Source of the DNA: Sphaerolaimus hirsutus
Lineage: Eukaryota > Nematoda > Chromadorea > Monhysterida > Sphaerolaimidae
NCBI GenBank assembly: GCA_964036195.1
Contig: OZ038458.1
Coordinates: 3,286,001 to 3,350,000, forward strand
Reading direction: 5' to 3'
DNA: 64,000 bases
Shown here: positions 17,201 through 27,890 of the stretch, piece after piece
Layout of the letters: every line of letters starts with the position of its first letter
How positions within the stretch are numbered: the stretch's first letter is position 1
Program-made: the position numbers and the translations under genes
The notes under the pieces: model-generated
Database searches by the model: none
What the model was told of the DNA's origin: nothing
What the model saw: the letters and a program-made list of their open reading frames with translations, nothing else

Positions 17201-20200
17201 TTGCAAAAATTTTGCGCGCAAGCGCGCAATTTCACACACAAATTGACATTGGCTGTTGTTTTAATTGGTTTTGTGGCATTTTTAGTATCAAAGTATCCAT
17301 TTCTATGTGCTACCATGGGTTAATAAGCCGTCATATGTTGCTGTAGTATATAATATTGAGGTAATGTGCTTCCATGTACCTCCACAGTGTGTAACTTCAC
17401 TCCCAAAGTAACAACCTCGTTTTATAACCTTGTTTGATCACTATTCCGTGCCAAACTTTACCTGAAGTCACGAACATTCGACTATAAGGCGATATACGAA
17501 CGATATGTCGACGAAAAATGGATATTTTTGACACAAATCACCACTTATAATGCTATCCCATGGCTCCACAGACATTATATGGTCATATATAACATCACAG
17601 AGTATTGCCACTGTCTGATATACCTATATATGTTGACACAAGGTCATATCTGGGAGCTTTTAAAAAAAAACGTTTTTTATTAAAAAAAACGTTTTTTTTT
17701 AAAAAAAAACGTTTTTTTTAAAAAAAAAACGTTTTTTTTTAAAAAAAAACATCGAGTTAAAAAAAAACGTTTTTTTTCCAACCCTATGCCCACCCCTGTA
17801 TGTAAATTGTATAAACCCTGTCTAATGTAACAGAGTCGCTGTTTTTAACGTGTGCTCTGCCTTGCACAGATCACAAACCGCAGCTTTTGTCATTCTGTCA
17901 GTTTTATACTCAATTGGGGGGGGGGGTATTTCGAGGGAGTTTATTAATTCATAGTGCTTATTTTGAGGAGGGGTTTTTCGAGGAAATACGGTAAAAATTA
18001 TAGAGTTATTATGGGAAATTTTGTATAAAGGTTTTCTCTTTTTCTATTAAAAAAAAGTAAATTTGAAATACAATTTTGGATGGTTGCATTTTTTCACTAC
18101 AGCAAAGCAGACGCTTTCAAGTGGCTTGGGTGACTCTTGCCACGCTGATTCGATGCGTCCAGTTATAGGTTTTTTGCCATATTGGATTTTTGAGGGGTCA
18201 ATGGCGTGTTCATAATAATGTAGCTTTTGCCTGTTCTATGCAACATTCTGTGTATGCACGTGAAATAGAACCGTTATAATTAGGGTGTCAACAAAAACTG
18301 GAAAACGGAAACGGAAAGATTTATGCACTTGCCGGAAAAAGGAAACGGACATGGGAAAAAATTTCACTTGCCGGAAAACGGAAACATACAAAAAAATGCT
18401 GAAATTCTGCCGGAAACAGAAAAAAATTTGCTGAAAATTTGCTGAAAATGGGAAAGAAATTTGCAGAAATTTAATTGAAAAAATTACAGCAATTTTTCTG
18501 GAAACAGAAAGATTCCCATAATTGAGAACCTACATGCATGTTTACCAGTTTGGCTGAATCAGAAAACAGAAAGTTCAGCCGGAAAAGGGATAAAAGTTGG
18601 AAAAGCAGACAAATGAGCCGGAAAACGGAAAAAAAGAGGAAAAACTGAAAATTTAGCAGGAAAATGGAAAATGAGCCGGAAAAACGGAAACGGAAAAATA
18701 ATTTAGCAGCCGGAAAATGGAAACGGAAACAAAATTGCTCGGAGAAAGCGGAAACGGAAAACAGAAAGTTGACTCCCTAGTTATAATTACTTAATGGTTA
18801 AATGTTTAATCTAGTCTGTGCACATGAATATGCAAATACAACGTCTCCGTATTAAAACCAGGCTAAAACTCAATGACCGAGATGATATATTTTGAAGAAG
18901 AAAAAAACATGAAAAAACAACATGCAAAAAAATATGGAACAAAGAAATTGAATCTCAATATTTTATCTAATATATCGATGTCTTGATAGCTGATTTTATT
19001 AACTTTAGATGCATTGTGTTTTTACATCAAAATGTGCACAGATTACACTTAAATAATATTAGGCATGGACGATATAGACCACGTCAAACTTTACACGCAT
19101 ATGCAGAATTTTTACCTACATGGAAGCAACGGTTTCGTCCCTACCCAAAGACTGCTGCGCACCCAGACCCAGGACTCATCAGTTTGGAGGTCCGAGGGTG
19201 CATTTTACTCAAAAATACCAAAAATACTCAACGTTCGCGAAAATACTCAACTATACGTACCTGACCCGCCTGTCCACCTCTGCCTCTATTCGGGGGTGTA
19301 TTTGAGTCCATCCTCAGGCGTTTGAAGCTCTGACGTCTGTTGTCGCCACGCGTGTGTCCAAAATCTGTGCCACCGCGTCGCAAGCCAAATCCCGGTCGCA
19401 TCTATGTAAATGCATTACAAACATACCACTTTTCAAACCCAATACGCATGTAAACTTGTAAACTCACATCAAAAACCAGCACACAAGTGCTATGGTCGGT
19501 TTTGAACCAAATATAGCTAGTCTTAACGTAGGTAAGGTGACAGTCGAATTATTTTTATTTTAAAAATTCCGAATAACACACTCGTATGGAAATGGTGGAA
19601 ATTGGTTACATGACACAACAACTAACAAATTGTCAATCACGGGCGTATCAAACAACTTTGTATGAAAACAGAGCGATCCATTGATGTTTCTAACTACATT
19701 TTCAGGACCAGTAGTCGTTTTCGCTCTGCAAAGCGTGAAAAAGCCTGTAAAAAGACATTAATTTTCCATCCATTAATAACTAGCCTATCCACTAATTCTC
19801 GCACCACTGTCACAAATTGATTTCTATCTGAACTTGTTCTAGCATATCTAACAAGAGCGCCAACAATTACTGTGTCTATCAATTTGCATGATACATTAGA
19901 ATCTGGGAACAGTAGTCGTGTTACCTCAAACTTAAATAACCTTCTCTTGTCATAATTTCTGTAATACATTTCTTTGTTATCGAACACAATAAGTCCAAAA
20001 ATGGACATAAGCCACTTTCTGGACTTGAAGCCATTTCCAATGGCAGACACTGGGGGTACACCTTTTTGCAAATATCCAAAAAATCGGGTATTTCAATGGC
20101 CAAACAGTCATCTACATACCGAAAAATTTGATGTGTCAGGGTTATGTTTACGTCTCTTAAATTGGCTTAAATTAAATAGAATGTTTGCATAACACAGGCA

Positions 20201-23200
20201 GGGCTCATATTATTGTACCAACCCTTCCAAGACAGATTTCAGTGGGCACACAAATATCAAAAGGTTTCCAAGCCCCGCCCATGGCTTGTCTTCCGCTGTA
20301 GTGGATAAATTGCCATAAGGACAATTTTGAACCACTATACAAGATAAAAAATGCACAAAACAGCCTTCTCTTCTCGGCCCAATAGGTTCGTTTTTGTTAT
20401 TTTTCTGCCTAATAGACTGTCTATATCTGGACTTAAAATAGCTTTTTCTTACCCAAGTCGGTGAAATTACCTAATTATTTAAGTGCGTCCAAATGAGAAT
20501 CCATATCCCAACACTAACACCAAAAACCCAACCTACACAACCTAAAACCTCTAAAAAACCCTCCAAATACAGCGGTCGTTAAAAAGTATGACGAATCAAA
20601 AGGCGTCAATTCATCAACTGACCAGGGCGGTAGCGACGCGCCGCTCACTGAGAAAGAACGGGAAGCCATGCAGAAAAAGGCCGAATTGAACATGATGCGC
20701 GACATGTTGGGCGGGGAGAATGAAGGTTGGGGTGGGAACAGGGGTCTAGTAGGGGGTGTGGCAGGGTTATCCCCCCTAACAAACCCTCCAGCTATATGTC
20801 TCCAAATCGGCCAGCTATTTCGCTATCTGGAGCGATAGTTGTGAAAGCCTCTGTACCAGTGCACATGTAAACACGGTGCACATGTAGGCCCATTTTTCCA
20901 CATTATTCCCTCACGCTGATTTTTTATACGTCAATTGGTCCTCGTACTGTGAATTCTCTATAAGATACACTGAATGGCGTGCATGTCGCTCAATTGTTTG
21001 TATATTTACATACATATCAGCGAGTTTTGGTGCCAATGCCCCGGTGCCATGAGGCCATTCGGCCATATTTAAGACATAACTTTCAAATGTCGATAACTAC
21101 AAAAAGTATTCTGAGCAAATGTAATTTTAAGTTTCGTTTCTAACAGTAACAGTGTTTGATGGGCGCGAAATTCCAAATGTTAATAATCAAGCGTCTATTT
21201 TTCTGCCTCTGTTGTCAACATATATGGGAGCGCTTAAAAATCGAACACGCGTTCAGCTATTTCCATTCTCAATTAACATTTTATTTTTCCAGGTTCATCA
21301 TTGTCATTCGAATTGGATTTGTCAACTGAAGAATCAGCGAGAAGATCCGCCAGTTTGGTAGGGGATCAATTATTGCAATATAGAGTTGGTTTTTGATGAA
21401 TTTTTCCCGTTTCTGTATATTTTTATCTGCGAAAACTCTGGATGTAGTGACTTTTTTCTGGCAACTGCAAATTTGGGAAATGTATTTAACTGAAATCATG
21501 TCATTCCATGGCGTTTTAAATATTCCTTGTTTGTGAAGGGCAAGTACAGAAAACCAAGCAAATCTGAAAAGGCTTCAATTTATAACATTTAAAAAAACAG
21601 CGTCTTGTATTCAAAAACAGTTTAAAAAATATATCTGTTTCCTGTGTGAGCTAGCGCGGCCATATACCGTATTTCCTCGAATTACCCCCGGGGGGTTTAT
21701 TTTTTCAGAGTGAAAATGTTGAGAGAAAAACGTGAAAAATGCAACAATAACCACCATTTATAAGTTTTTACAGCCTTATATAAGGATGTAGATAGTATAA
21801 ACGATGTTCTAACGTAACACAGTAAGTGTTTTGAACGTCTGTTATGCATTTCCCGGACCACAAATTCATAGTGCCTATTTTGAGGGAGGTATTTCGAGGA
21901 AACACGGTAATTTAAAAAGAAACATTTCTTTCGGGCGAAAATCAATCGTTATACTTTTCAGAAAGAGTCAAACTTCTTCACATTTGTTGAAGCCCTATCC
22001 ATCAAGGTGGTCGATGATTGTTAGTTTTTTCACTAATTTTTGTTGACAATATTTTTTCTTCAAGTTTTTTCTATTGATATTTTTGCAGTTGAAGCTAAAA
22101 AACTGCGACAGTTGTCCAATGTGATTTCTATGAAAGCTACTGAAGCTGCCAAGGCGGAGAAAGAAAAATCGGTTTGTGATTCGCATTTTTTTCTCAAATT
22201 TTTTTTACATTGCAATTTTTTTGCTGAAAAATTTCAGTGCACGTAAACTCAGTGCACGTAAACTACCAGTGCACGCAAACTCCCAGTGCACGCAAACTCC
22301 CAGTGGCGAAAGACCGGTGCCCAAGTAAACCCAGTGCCCAAGTACGCCCTTCCCAAGTTTCAATACCCGGTGCCCAAGTAAAGTGCCTATACTTGGGCAC
22401 CGGGCAGATGTTTACTTGGGCACCGGTCAGTTGCAAGTGAAAGACTAGTTGACTAGCGCTTGTATTTATGACCTGAAAATACTATCGAGTCCGGGTAACA
22501 TTCTGGGTTGTGAACATGAATGCTAGTTCACTAGCGATCACCTTCACAACCCGGACTTGATAGTTTTTTCGGGTGGTGAATCCAAGAGCTAGTTGACTAG
22601 TGCTCGTATTTATGACCCGAAAAATATCAAGTCCAGGTAACATTCCAGGTTGTGAAGGTGATCGCTAGTGAACTAGCATTCATGTTCACAACCCGGAATA
22701 TTACCCGGACTTGACAGTCTTTCAGGTCATAAATACAAGCGCTAGTTGACTAGTGCTCGTATTTACGACCCAAAAAAATATCGAGTCCAAATACGGCCAC
22801 AGTGCACAAGTAATGCACAAGTGGTGCCCAAGTACTGCACAAGTATGCACACGTAAAAAGCCGCCCGGTGCACAATTACGGGCACTTGTACTTGGGTACT
22901 TGGGCACTGGGCGTACTTGGGCACCGGGTATCTAAACTTGGCCACCAGGCGTAGTTGCGCACCGTGTTTACTTGTGCACTGACACACCATCTTGCACACA
23001 TGCTTTGGGAGTTTACGTGCACTTTGAGTTTACATGCACTGAGAGTTTACGTGTACTGGGGGTCAACGTGCACTGAGGCACGCAGGGACGTAGCCAGGAT
23101 TTTTGAGCGGGGGGCGGATTGTATACAGAGCCCGGCGAACGGGGGGGGCGGCGCCCCCCCCCCTAAAATTTTGCCCCTGTAGTAGGGGAATGGCGCCATG

Positions 23201-24856
23201 GCACTGGCGCCATTGGCGTTGGCATTGGCGCCAAAACAGCAGTATACGTCTGCAATTTACAGACATATAGAGCGACATGGACACGAATTGAGTCCATTTT
23301 CACTGGCTTTGAGGTCGCGGAGGCCGGTCAACCGAAAATATATGTTATGAAGTGAAAATGCGCGCTTGCGCGCAAAATTTTTCAAACTGTCGACAAAATC
23401 GTCTTCTGAAAGTGCCATTTCTGGCACATTTTTTGGTCCGGCCCGGGAAGGGGGGGGGGCGACCGCCCCCCCCGCCCCCCCCCCCTGGCTACGTCCTTGG
23501 AGGCACGGGCTCCAATTTTTCACCAAATTTCATTTATGATAATCATAATGAGGTGATCCTTGTATCTGTTCCGAGTCCTGTGAGATATCACCCGAGATAT
23601 TGGTCAAAAACTCCTAATATTTCACAAAAAGTTCTAGAAATGATCTAGGATGCTAGAGAAGTGGCATCAAATCCACCCTGCATATTTTCATTCGCATTTC
23701 TCAGGACAAACACAATTTTTTTTCATTTTATTATCGTTCACTTTCGATCAGGATTGCGCACATTTTTTTTCGATTGGGATTTCAAAATTTGTGGAGCGGG
23801 AGTGTAAATTAGGGTTCAAACGGGACCAGTTTTTCGGACCGGGACCGGGACCGGGACCAGAAATTTTTCTTATCGGGACCGGAACCGGGACCGGGACTAG
23901 GTGGTCGGGACCGGGACCGGGAACGGGACCGGGACTGGCATTTTTCAATTGTCGGGACCGGGACCGGGACCAGGATTTGCCGAACCAGGTACCAGGACCA
24001 CAACCCCCTTTTGAGCCCTTTCGGGACCGATAACCATTTGAATGCATATTTTCAGAAGTTTCATACGATTTTCACACTTCATTCAATCAAAATTGTCATT
24101 AAAAATATAATAAAAGTCACAAAATTCAATTGAGTCACTAAAAAGGACATAATGCATGAAAATTATGACAGTGAGTATTGATACATAAGCTGGCGCAGTG
24201 CTTTCTGAAGGAAAATCAATTTTTCAGCCGTCTCTGATGTCGAACATGAATGAGAATGTTTGGAACTCACCAAAAAAAACGTCAAAAATTCGTCGACTGA
24301 ATGAGAATGCGCCGACTGGCGCAAATTTTTTCAAATTTTACAAGTATTTAAAGGCAAAATTTGGATCCAGTCCGGTCAATTTTTCTTATCGGGACCGCTG
24401 AAAAATTCCGGGACCGGGACCGGGACCGGGACTGGGTGGTCGGGACCGGGACCGGGACCGGGACTGGGTGGTCGGGACCGGGACCGGGACTGGCTTTTTC
24501 AATTGTCGGGACCGGGACCGTGACCGGGACCGGGACTATGGTGTCGGGACCGGGACCGGGACCGCCCCAGTCCCGACTTTTTGCCGAACCATGTACCGGG
24601 ACCGCGGTCCCGTTTGAACCCTAGTGTAAATCCCGAAAATTATCGCGATCGAAGTCCCGTTTGAACTATATCAGTACCTTATCCCCCAAACGTCAATAAC
24701 CCCACCCCCCCTTACCAGCAAAAATCGCAAAAGGCGAAAGTTCGACCCACCATTGCGGCAGGTAAAAAAACTGGCGGCGGTCTATATGATGATTTTATGG
24801 ACGGCGGCACGGCTGGAGGCGCCGCGCCAGGGGACGATTTTGATGATTTCATTTGA
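14227..24856 (+). CDS. EIF3J: Eukaryotic translation initiation factor 3 subunit J, complete, 8 exons
   Basis: Exons: 14227-14245, 14604-14668, 16203-16269, 20573-20725, 21293-21357, 21962-22019, 22089-22171, 24719-24856. They total 648 nt (215 aa plus TGA), and every junction is GT-AG with matching phase. The protein begins MADTSWDDDEALR and continues LLDDDDIKDNWDDEEEE, the acidic Trp-Asp N-terminus typical of eIF3j. It then has an Ala/Pro-rich linker, a charged helix (PLTEKEREAMQKKAE), a core block (NFFTFVEALSIKVVDDF, AKKLRQLSNVI), a basic stretch (KAKVRPTIAAGKK) and an acidic Asp-Phe tail ending DDFDDFI. Human eIF3j is 258 aa; the shorter linker may be real, or a small exon between 16270 and 20572 may have been missed. 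The family binds the 40S decoding centre and the eIF3 complex in the cytoplasm and aids start-site recognition and subunit recycling. Confidence 0.9.
14310..14490. repeat. Diverged spliceable-repeat member in EIF3J intron 1
   Basis: GCGCCGCCCCCTGTCACGTG on the left, TTTACAGGGTGCGGCACTGCC on the right, GTCAAAG motifs between. Confidence 0.45.
14604..14668 (+). CDS. EIF3J: EIF3J exon 2
   Basis: Acceptor ACTTTTCAG, donor AAG|GTGGTT. It encodes DDEALRMAAKAKILLDDDDIK. A CAGGGGTCTCGAAT repeat end starts 22 bp past the exon. Confidence 0.9.
14690..15805. repeat. CAGGGGTCTCGAAT-family element in EIF3J intron 2, split by an insertion
   Basis: Starts CAGGGGTCTCGAATGGGG 22 bp after exon 2; contains GGCTACTACCCC, then continues after the hAT-type insertion with TTGCCTATTTT and CAGCTATCTATTCC. 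Confidence 0.65.
14872..15545. mobile_element. hAT-type element, TAGGGTTGGCC ends
   Basis: Perfect duplication GTTCATGT. Close copy of 8570-9232 and 17063-17786, so recently active. Confidence 0.9.
16203..16269 (+). CDS. EIF3J: EIF3J exon 3 (DNWDDEEEEE)
   Basis: Acceptor TTTTAAAG. It encodes DNWDDEEEEEAP, a proline run and QQPTKK. Donor AAAC|GTGTGT is the only nearby choice whose phase fits exon 4 (CCG, Pro). Confidence 0.85.
16511..17800. mobile_element. TA-flanked long-inverted-repeat element, CAGGGGTGGGCATC ends
   Basis: TA-CAGGGGTGGGCATCTTCAG ... CTGAAGATGCCCACCCCTG-TA. About 190-bp arms (GACTCCATAGGACACCTAT). Suits a Tc1/mariner-type MITE. Split near its right end by 17063-17786. Confidence 0.8.
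17063..17786. mobile_element. hAT-type element, TAGGGTTGGCC ends, innermost of nest
   Basis: Perfect duplication TGCCCACC. Longest AAACGTTTTT array of the family (near 17661-17770). Confidence 0.9.
18281..18779. mobile_element. hAT-type element made of CGGAAA arrays
   Basis: Perfect duplication GTTATAAT. Ends TAGGGTGTCAAC / GTTGACTCCCTA; the interior is GGAAACGGAAA and GCCGGAAAA units. Confidence 0.9.
19261..19401 (-). CDS. Possible Arg/Gly-rich exon antisense in EIF3J intron 3
   Basis: Acceptor TTTACATAG and a strong donor CAG|GTACGT frame 47 codons: RPGFGLRRGGTDFGH, GDNRRQSFKRLR, NTPPNRGRGGQAGQ. The Arg/Gly content resembles RNA-binding tails. A plus-strand frame over the same bases is also open, and no neighbouring exon was found. 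Confidence 0.35.
19694..20140 (-). pseudogene. Broken reverse-transcriptase fragment inside EIF3J intron 3
   Basis: The minus strand reads RYVDDCLAIEIPDFLD (an RT YVDD box), then KKVYPQCLPLEMAS and FLDLLCSI in one frame, and continues in another frame with NYDKRRLFKFEV, SNVSCKLID, ALVRYARTSS and INGWKINVFLQAF. This order (YVDD; PLE; FLDL; YDKR; F..SNV; RYAR.SS; a small helical tail) recurs in a class of animal retroelement RTs I have seen but cannot name with certainty. At least one frameshift lies near 19975-19990. No upstream fingers domain or partner ORF was found, so it is a dead fragment. Confidence 0.6.
20573..20725 (+). CDS. EIF3J: EIF3J exon 4
   Basis: Acceptor AAATACAG, donor GAAG|GTTGGG. 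It encodes VVKKYDESKGVN, a Ser/Gly linker, and PLTEKEREAMQKKAELN followed by MMRDMLGG. A CAGGGGTCTAG repeat end starts 14 bp into the intron. Confidence 0.85.
20739..20850. repeat. CAGGGGTCTC-family end in EIF3J intron 4
   Basis: CAGGGGTCTAGTAGGGGG begins 14 bp after exon 4; GCCAGCTATTTCGCTATCTGG follows. The far end is not clear. Confidence 0.55.
21293..21357 (+). CDS. EIF3J: EIF3J exon 5
   Basis: Acceptor TTTTTCCAG, donor TTG|GTAGGG. It encodes SSLSFELDLSTEESARRSAS and L; enters phase 1, leaves phase 0. Confidence 0.85.
21665..21909. mobile_element. TA-flanked CCGTATTTCCTCG MITE
   Basis: TACCGTATTTCCTCGAATTAC ... CGAGGAAACACGGTA. Opposite orientation to 7796-8061. In EIF3J intron 5, ending about 50 bp before exon 6. 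Confidence 0.8.
21962..22019 (+). CDS. EIF3J: EIF3J exon 6
   Basis: Acceptor ACTTTTCAG. It encodes KESNFFTFVEALSIKVVDD. The donor ATT|GTTAGT was chosen over AAG|GTGGTC because only it keeps the frame into exon 7 and aligns with the family without a gap. Confidence 0.85.
22089..22171 (+). CDS. EIF3J: EIF3J exon 7
   Basis: A 69-bp intron precedes it (acceptor TTTTTGCAG). It encodes EAKKLRQLSNVISMK, then ATEAAKAEKEKS, a charged helix. Donor TCG|GTTTGT, phase 0. Confidence 0.9.
22233..23074. mobile_element. Composite foldback element with GTGCACGTAAACT subterminal repeats
   Basis: The left end has four CAGTGCACGTAAACT-like units; the right end has four inverted ones. Next inward are GGTGCCCAAGTA units on both sides. 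At the centre, arms 22443-22553 and 22655-22750 pair (CTAGTTGACTAGCGCTTG, ATGCTAGTTCACTAGCG). In EIF3J intron 7. Confidence 0.75.
23083..23499. mobile_element. hAT-type element, CAGGGACGTAGCCAGG ends
   Basis: Perfect duplication GAGGCACG. Same build as 5730-6173, including GCGCGCTTGCGCGC at 23360. A decayed relative lies at 45868-45960. Confidence 0.9.
23810..24623. mobile_element. hAT-type element, TAGGGTTCAAACGGGACC ends, GGGACC arrays
   Basis: Perfect duplication GTGTAAAT. Arrays of GGGACC with GGGACT breaks at both ends. Flanked by CCCGAAAATTATCG and TCCCGTTTGAAC, perhaps an older copy it inserted into. Ends 95 bp before EIF3J exon 8. Confidence 0.9.
24719..24856 (+). CDS. EIF3J: EIF3J exon 8 (C-terminus and stop)
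   Basis: Acceptor CCCTTACCAG after a C-rich tract. Forty-five codons and TGA: QKSQKAKVRPTIAAGKK, GGGLYDDFMDGG, GDDFDDFI. The Gly/Asp/Phe-rich tail is the family signature. Confidence 0.9.
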   Translation, partial: QKSQKAKVRPTIAAGKKTGGGLYDDFMDGGTAGGAAPGDDFDDFI

Positions 24857-25008
24857 TGCGCAGATTCGATCTTCCCTTGATTGTTTGTTTGTTTTTTTGG
24901 GAAAAATTGAATTGCCTTTGAATCGTGATGTTTCGGGCTTGATTTTGCGAGTGGATTAGTGAGTAGTGGCAATATGGGGCGTAAGTTGTATTTATGTGTA
25001 ATAACAAG

Positions 25009-25501
25009 TAGGGTTCAATCAAAATCCCGATCCCGAATCCCGAGAAATTTCTGGATTTTGCAGTCCCCATCCTGAACTCCCAATCCCGATCCCGAAATCT
25101 CAAAAATACCAATCCCGAAACTTATGAAAGTCCAATCCCGATCCCAATTTTTTTCCATAATCCCGATCACGATCCCGGAAAAATGTGTCAAATTTGGAAA
25201 ATAATGTTTTGGCACTGAGAAATGTGAACGGAAGCTCATAGAGTGCATTTAAGTCACTCCCGTGGCATTAAAGGGTGTTATTATGCTTTTTTGTGAGATG
25301 TCGTAGAATGACCATGTATTTTAGAATCTTTACAAACATACCAATCCCGAGAAAATGCCAATCCCGATCCCGAGAAAATGCCAATCCCGATCCCGATATC
25401 TCAAAAACGAATCCCGATCCCGTGACCCCAATCCCGATCCCGATCCCGAAATCTCAAAAAACCAATCCCGATCCCGAAAAGTCAATCCCGTTTGAACCGG
25501 A
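25009..25501. mobile_element. hAT-type element with GATCCC arrays, diverged ends
   Basis: Duplication ATAACAAG / ATTACAAG (7 of 8). TAGGGTTCAATC left, TTTGAACCGGA right; arrays read CAATCCCGATCCCGA. Confidence 0.8.
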
Positions 25502-25719
25502 ATTACAAGTGCTAAGTTAAGTGACAAGTAAGTTTCCGGATGGAAATACTTGTCACCTAACTTACCACTTTTCTTGTCATTTGTTCACTTGCAGAATTGA
25601 CCGAGATGGATGGGAATTAATGAGATTTGCCAAATGTAGCTCAGTGATCGAAATATATGATTGGGACTGTAAATATACCTTATGGGGTTGCCTGTTAAAA
25701 CCCCACACACAGTGCTAAT

Positions 25720-26040
25720 TACTGTAAATCCTCGAATAAGTCCCCGGGGGAGTTATTTTTTGTCGGAATGTTTTGAGGGGGAGTTATTCGAGGGGGGAGT
25801 TCTTTCTTCGTCAGAATATACCGTACATAAGTACGTACGTCGCCAATGTATTTAGGTAAACCGTTATTTTGTGTTTACGTTGCATACGCTGCACTGCGTT
25901 TGCATTCGATGAACCATGGTTTTTTTGGTCAGTCTGGCTTCCCCGAAATGTTTTCAATGTAACAAGACTTTTTGCATCGATCATAGGGGGGGTTATTTTT
26001 TCCTCACACTCGAAAGGGGGTTATCCGAGGATTTACGGTA
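25720..26040. mobile_element. TA-flanked MITE, CTGTAAATCCTCGAATAAG ends
   Basis: TACTGTAAATCCTCGAATAAG ... TTATCCGAGGATTTACGGTA. A variant of the CCGTATTTCCTCG type with different subterminal words (GGGGGAGTTATT). Confidence 0.75.
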
Positions 26041-26929
26041 AATGGCTACAACCAGTGATGGGACAGTAGATGGAAGATACTGGATTCGATATAAATATGT
26101 GTCCATCTGTAGTTGACTACATTTAGCTGATTTCATTAATGGGTGAGTAAAAGCATCGTAATCACTCAGACAAATCTAGTTTCTAGATGTTTGAGTAGCC
26201 GTATCTGAAATATTACATTTTATTTACGATGAGTGAACGACGAGGAATTGTCAGTTAACGCAGCTCAATTATTAATTGTCTTCTCGTTAATTGCACTTTT
26301 TCTTGCGCAATTGACCACAGATCACCTAAAATACAGCAATTTAGTCAAATAGTTACAGTTAAATCGATGCTTTACTCAGACATTTAAAGTGTGTGAATAA
26401 CTGAATATTTATAACTGTTGAAACCCAGCTATAGTTTAACGTAGGCTCCATCTTTTTGCACGTTGCGGGTGCTCAAATTTACGTTTCCGAGAATCCCCAA
26501 ATATTGTGTGCGCCATGTCACGTATTTTTTGTTTTATGGCTTTGTTATATTTTTTGAGGGGCCAAAATATATCCCTACAACCGTTAATAGCTTGCAAAGT
26601 TTATTAGTTGTTATTAATTCGCTCGTGTGTATAATCTACTGATTTCGGTGATATCGCTGATTTCCGATTTTGTCACTGTTCAAAATTCCTCGATTTTCAA
26701 TCGCAGAAGAAAAAAGTAAACCGTTGCAATTCTTTAATTTACTAATTTTTAGTGAAAATTGTGAGATTGTGAAAATACAGTGCGATTTTTACGGTCAGCT
26801 TCAATTACAGCTAAAAGCTCACTAAAAATAAACTTCATCGAAAAGCATTCTGAGACGACGGCTTAAGGAGGTCTGTAATGTTTCCTGCACAAATTGACGT
26901 GATTGACAAAACTTGATAGTGTTCTTTTG

Positions 26930-27640
26930 GCGCGCACCGTGTTTCAACTGGTTTCCATGTCAATTCAGATTTTGGTTGAGTCGCGTGAAAAGTTAACGTG
27001 CGTCAATGTCGAAATGGAAAAATATTGGTGTGTGCATCAGAGTTGTACAAATACTGGTATTTTCGGAAAACGTAAACGTAAACGTAAATACCTTTTCTGA
27101 ATTGTGAGTATTAATACTGAAAACGTAAAATACTTTTAAAATACACGGGTAAACGTTAAAAAAACGTAAACGTAAAAATTTCTTTGAAGTGCACAACCCG
27201 TGATCAGATGCTTTGAAAAACACCTTTGTTTTTCCTATTTCAAGCATTTCTCTGCATATACATTTTTGCTTACCTATGTTATTTATCAAACAATTAAGCA
27301 GCTAATTGGCCAAAAATATAAATTGTATTTATTGTATCAGAAAAAAATTCAAAAATGCACTGTTTTTGTGCATTTTCCATACGATTTTTACGTTTTCTCT
27401 GGTACCCGGGTAATTGTGCCAGGAAACGTAACAAAACGTAATGGTATTTTTGGAAAACGTAAACGTAAATATAAATATTCAAATAACTGGGTATTTCGGG
27501 TAAACGTAAATACGTTTTTCCAACTCTGGTGTGCATTCGAACATCGTTGCGCAAACTGTCAACTAAAATCTGAATGGAAACCAGTCGACCCAGTTGACGT
27601 ACAATGTGCACTGGGCAGTACAACGTCAGTTAAACTATAA
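26930..27640. repeat. Inverted-repeat element carrying a nested hAT-type copy
   Basis: CAACTGGTTTCCATGTCAATTCAGATTTT on the left pairs with AAAATCTGAATGGAAACCAGT on the right. Borders approximate. Confidence 0.55.
27038..27528. mobile_element. hAT-type element, CAGAGTTG ends, AAACGT arrays
   Basis: Perfect duplication GTGTGCAT. AAACGTAAACGTAAA units at both ends. Confidence 0.9.
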
Positions 27641-27890
27641 CTCGGCGTACATGATACTCTGCCCTCGCACTTATTTATGTCTCGTGTTGGAAGCGTGCCA
27701 ATGATCATTAAATCATGCGATTTCTGTAAAAAGATGAAAAAATCCATCGATGTGTATATTGTAAATATGTTAATAATAACACCTATAACAACAATCAATT
27801 TTGTCATCTTTTAATGAAACTCGCACGCGTTAACCGTTGGTGGCACACTTCCAGCTGGAACCACGCGTGCAAAGTGTAAAGTAAGCGGAT
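27637..27890. repeat. Copy of the TATACTCGG MITE
   Basis: CTCGGCGTACATGATACTCTGCC and CACACTTCCAGCTGGAACCACG; the right end has decayed. Confidence 0.6.

Larger units (their letters stand above)
16303..17993. mobile_element. TA-flanked CCGTATTTCCTCG MITE, outer shell of a three-level nest
   Basis: TACCGTATTTCCTCGAAATA on the left, CGAGGAAATACGGTA on the right. Interior ATAGCCATGTATAAG... is interrupted at 16511. Confidence 0.8.
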
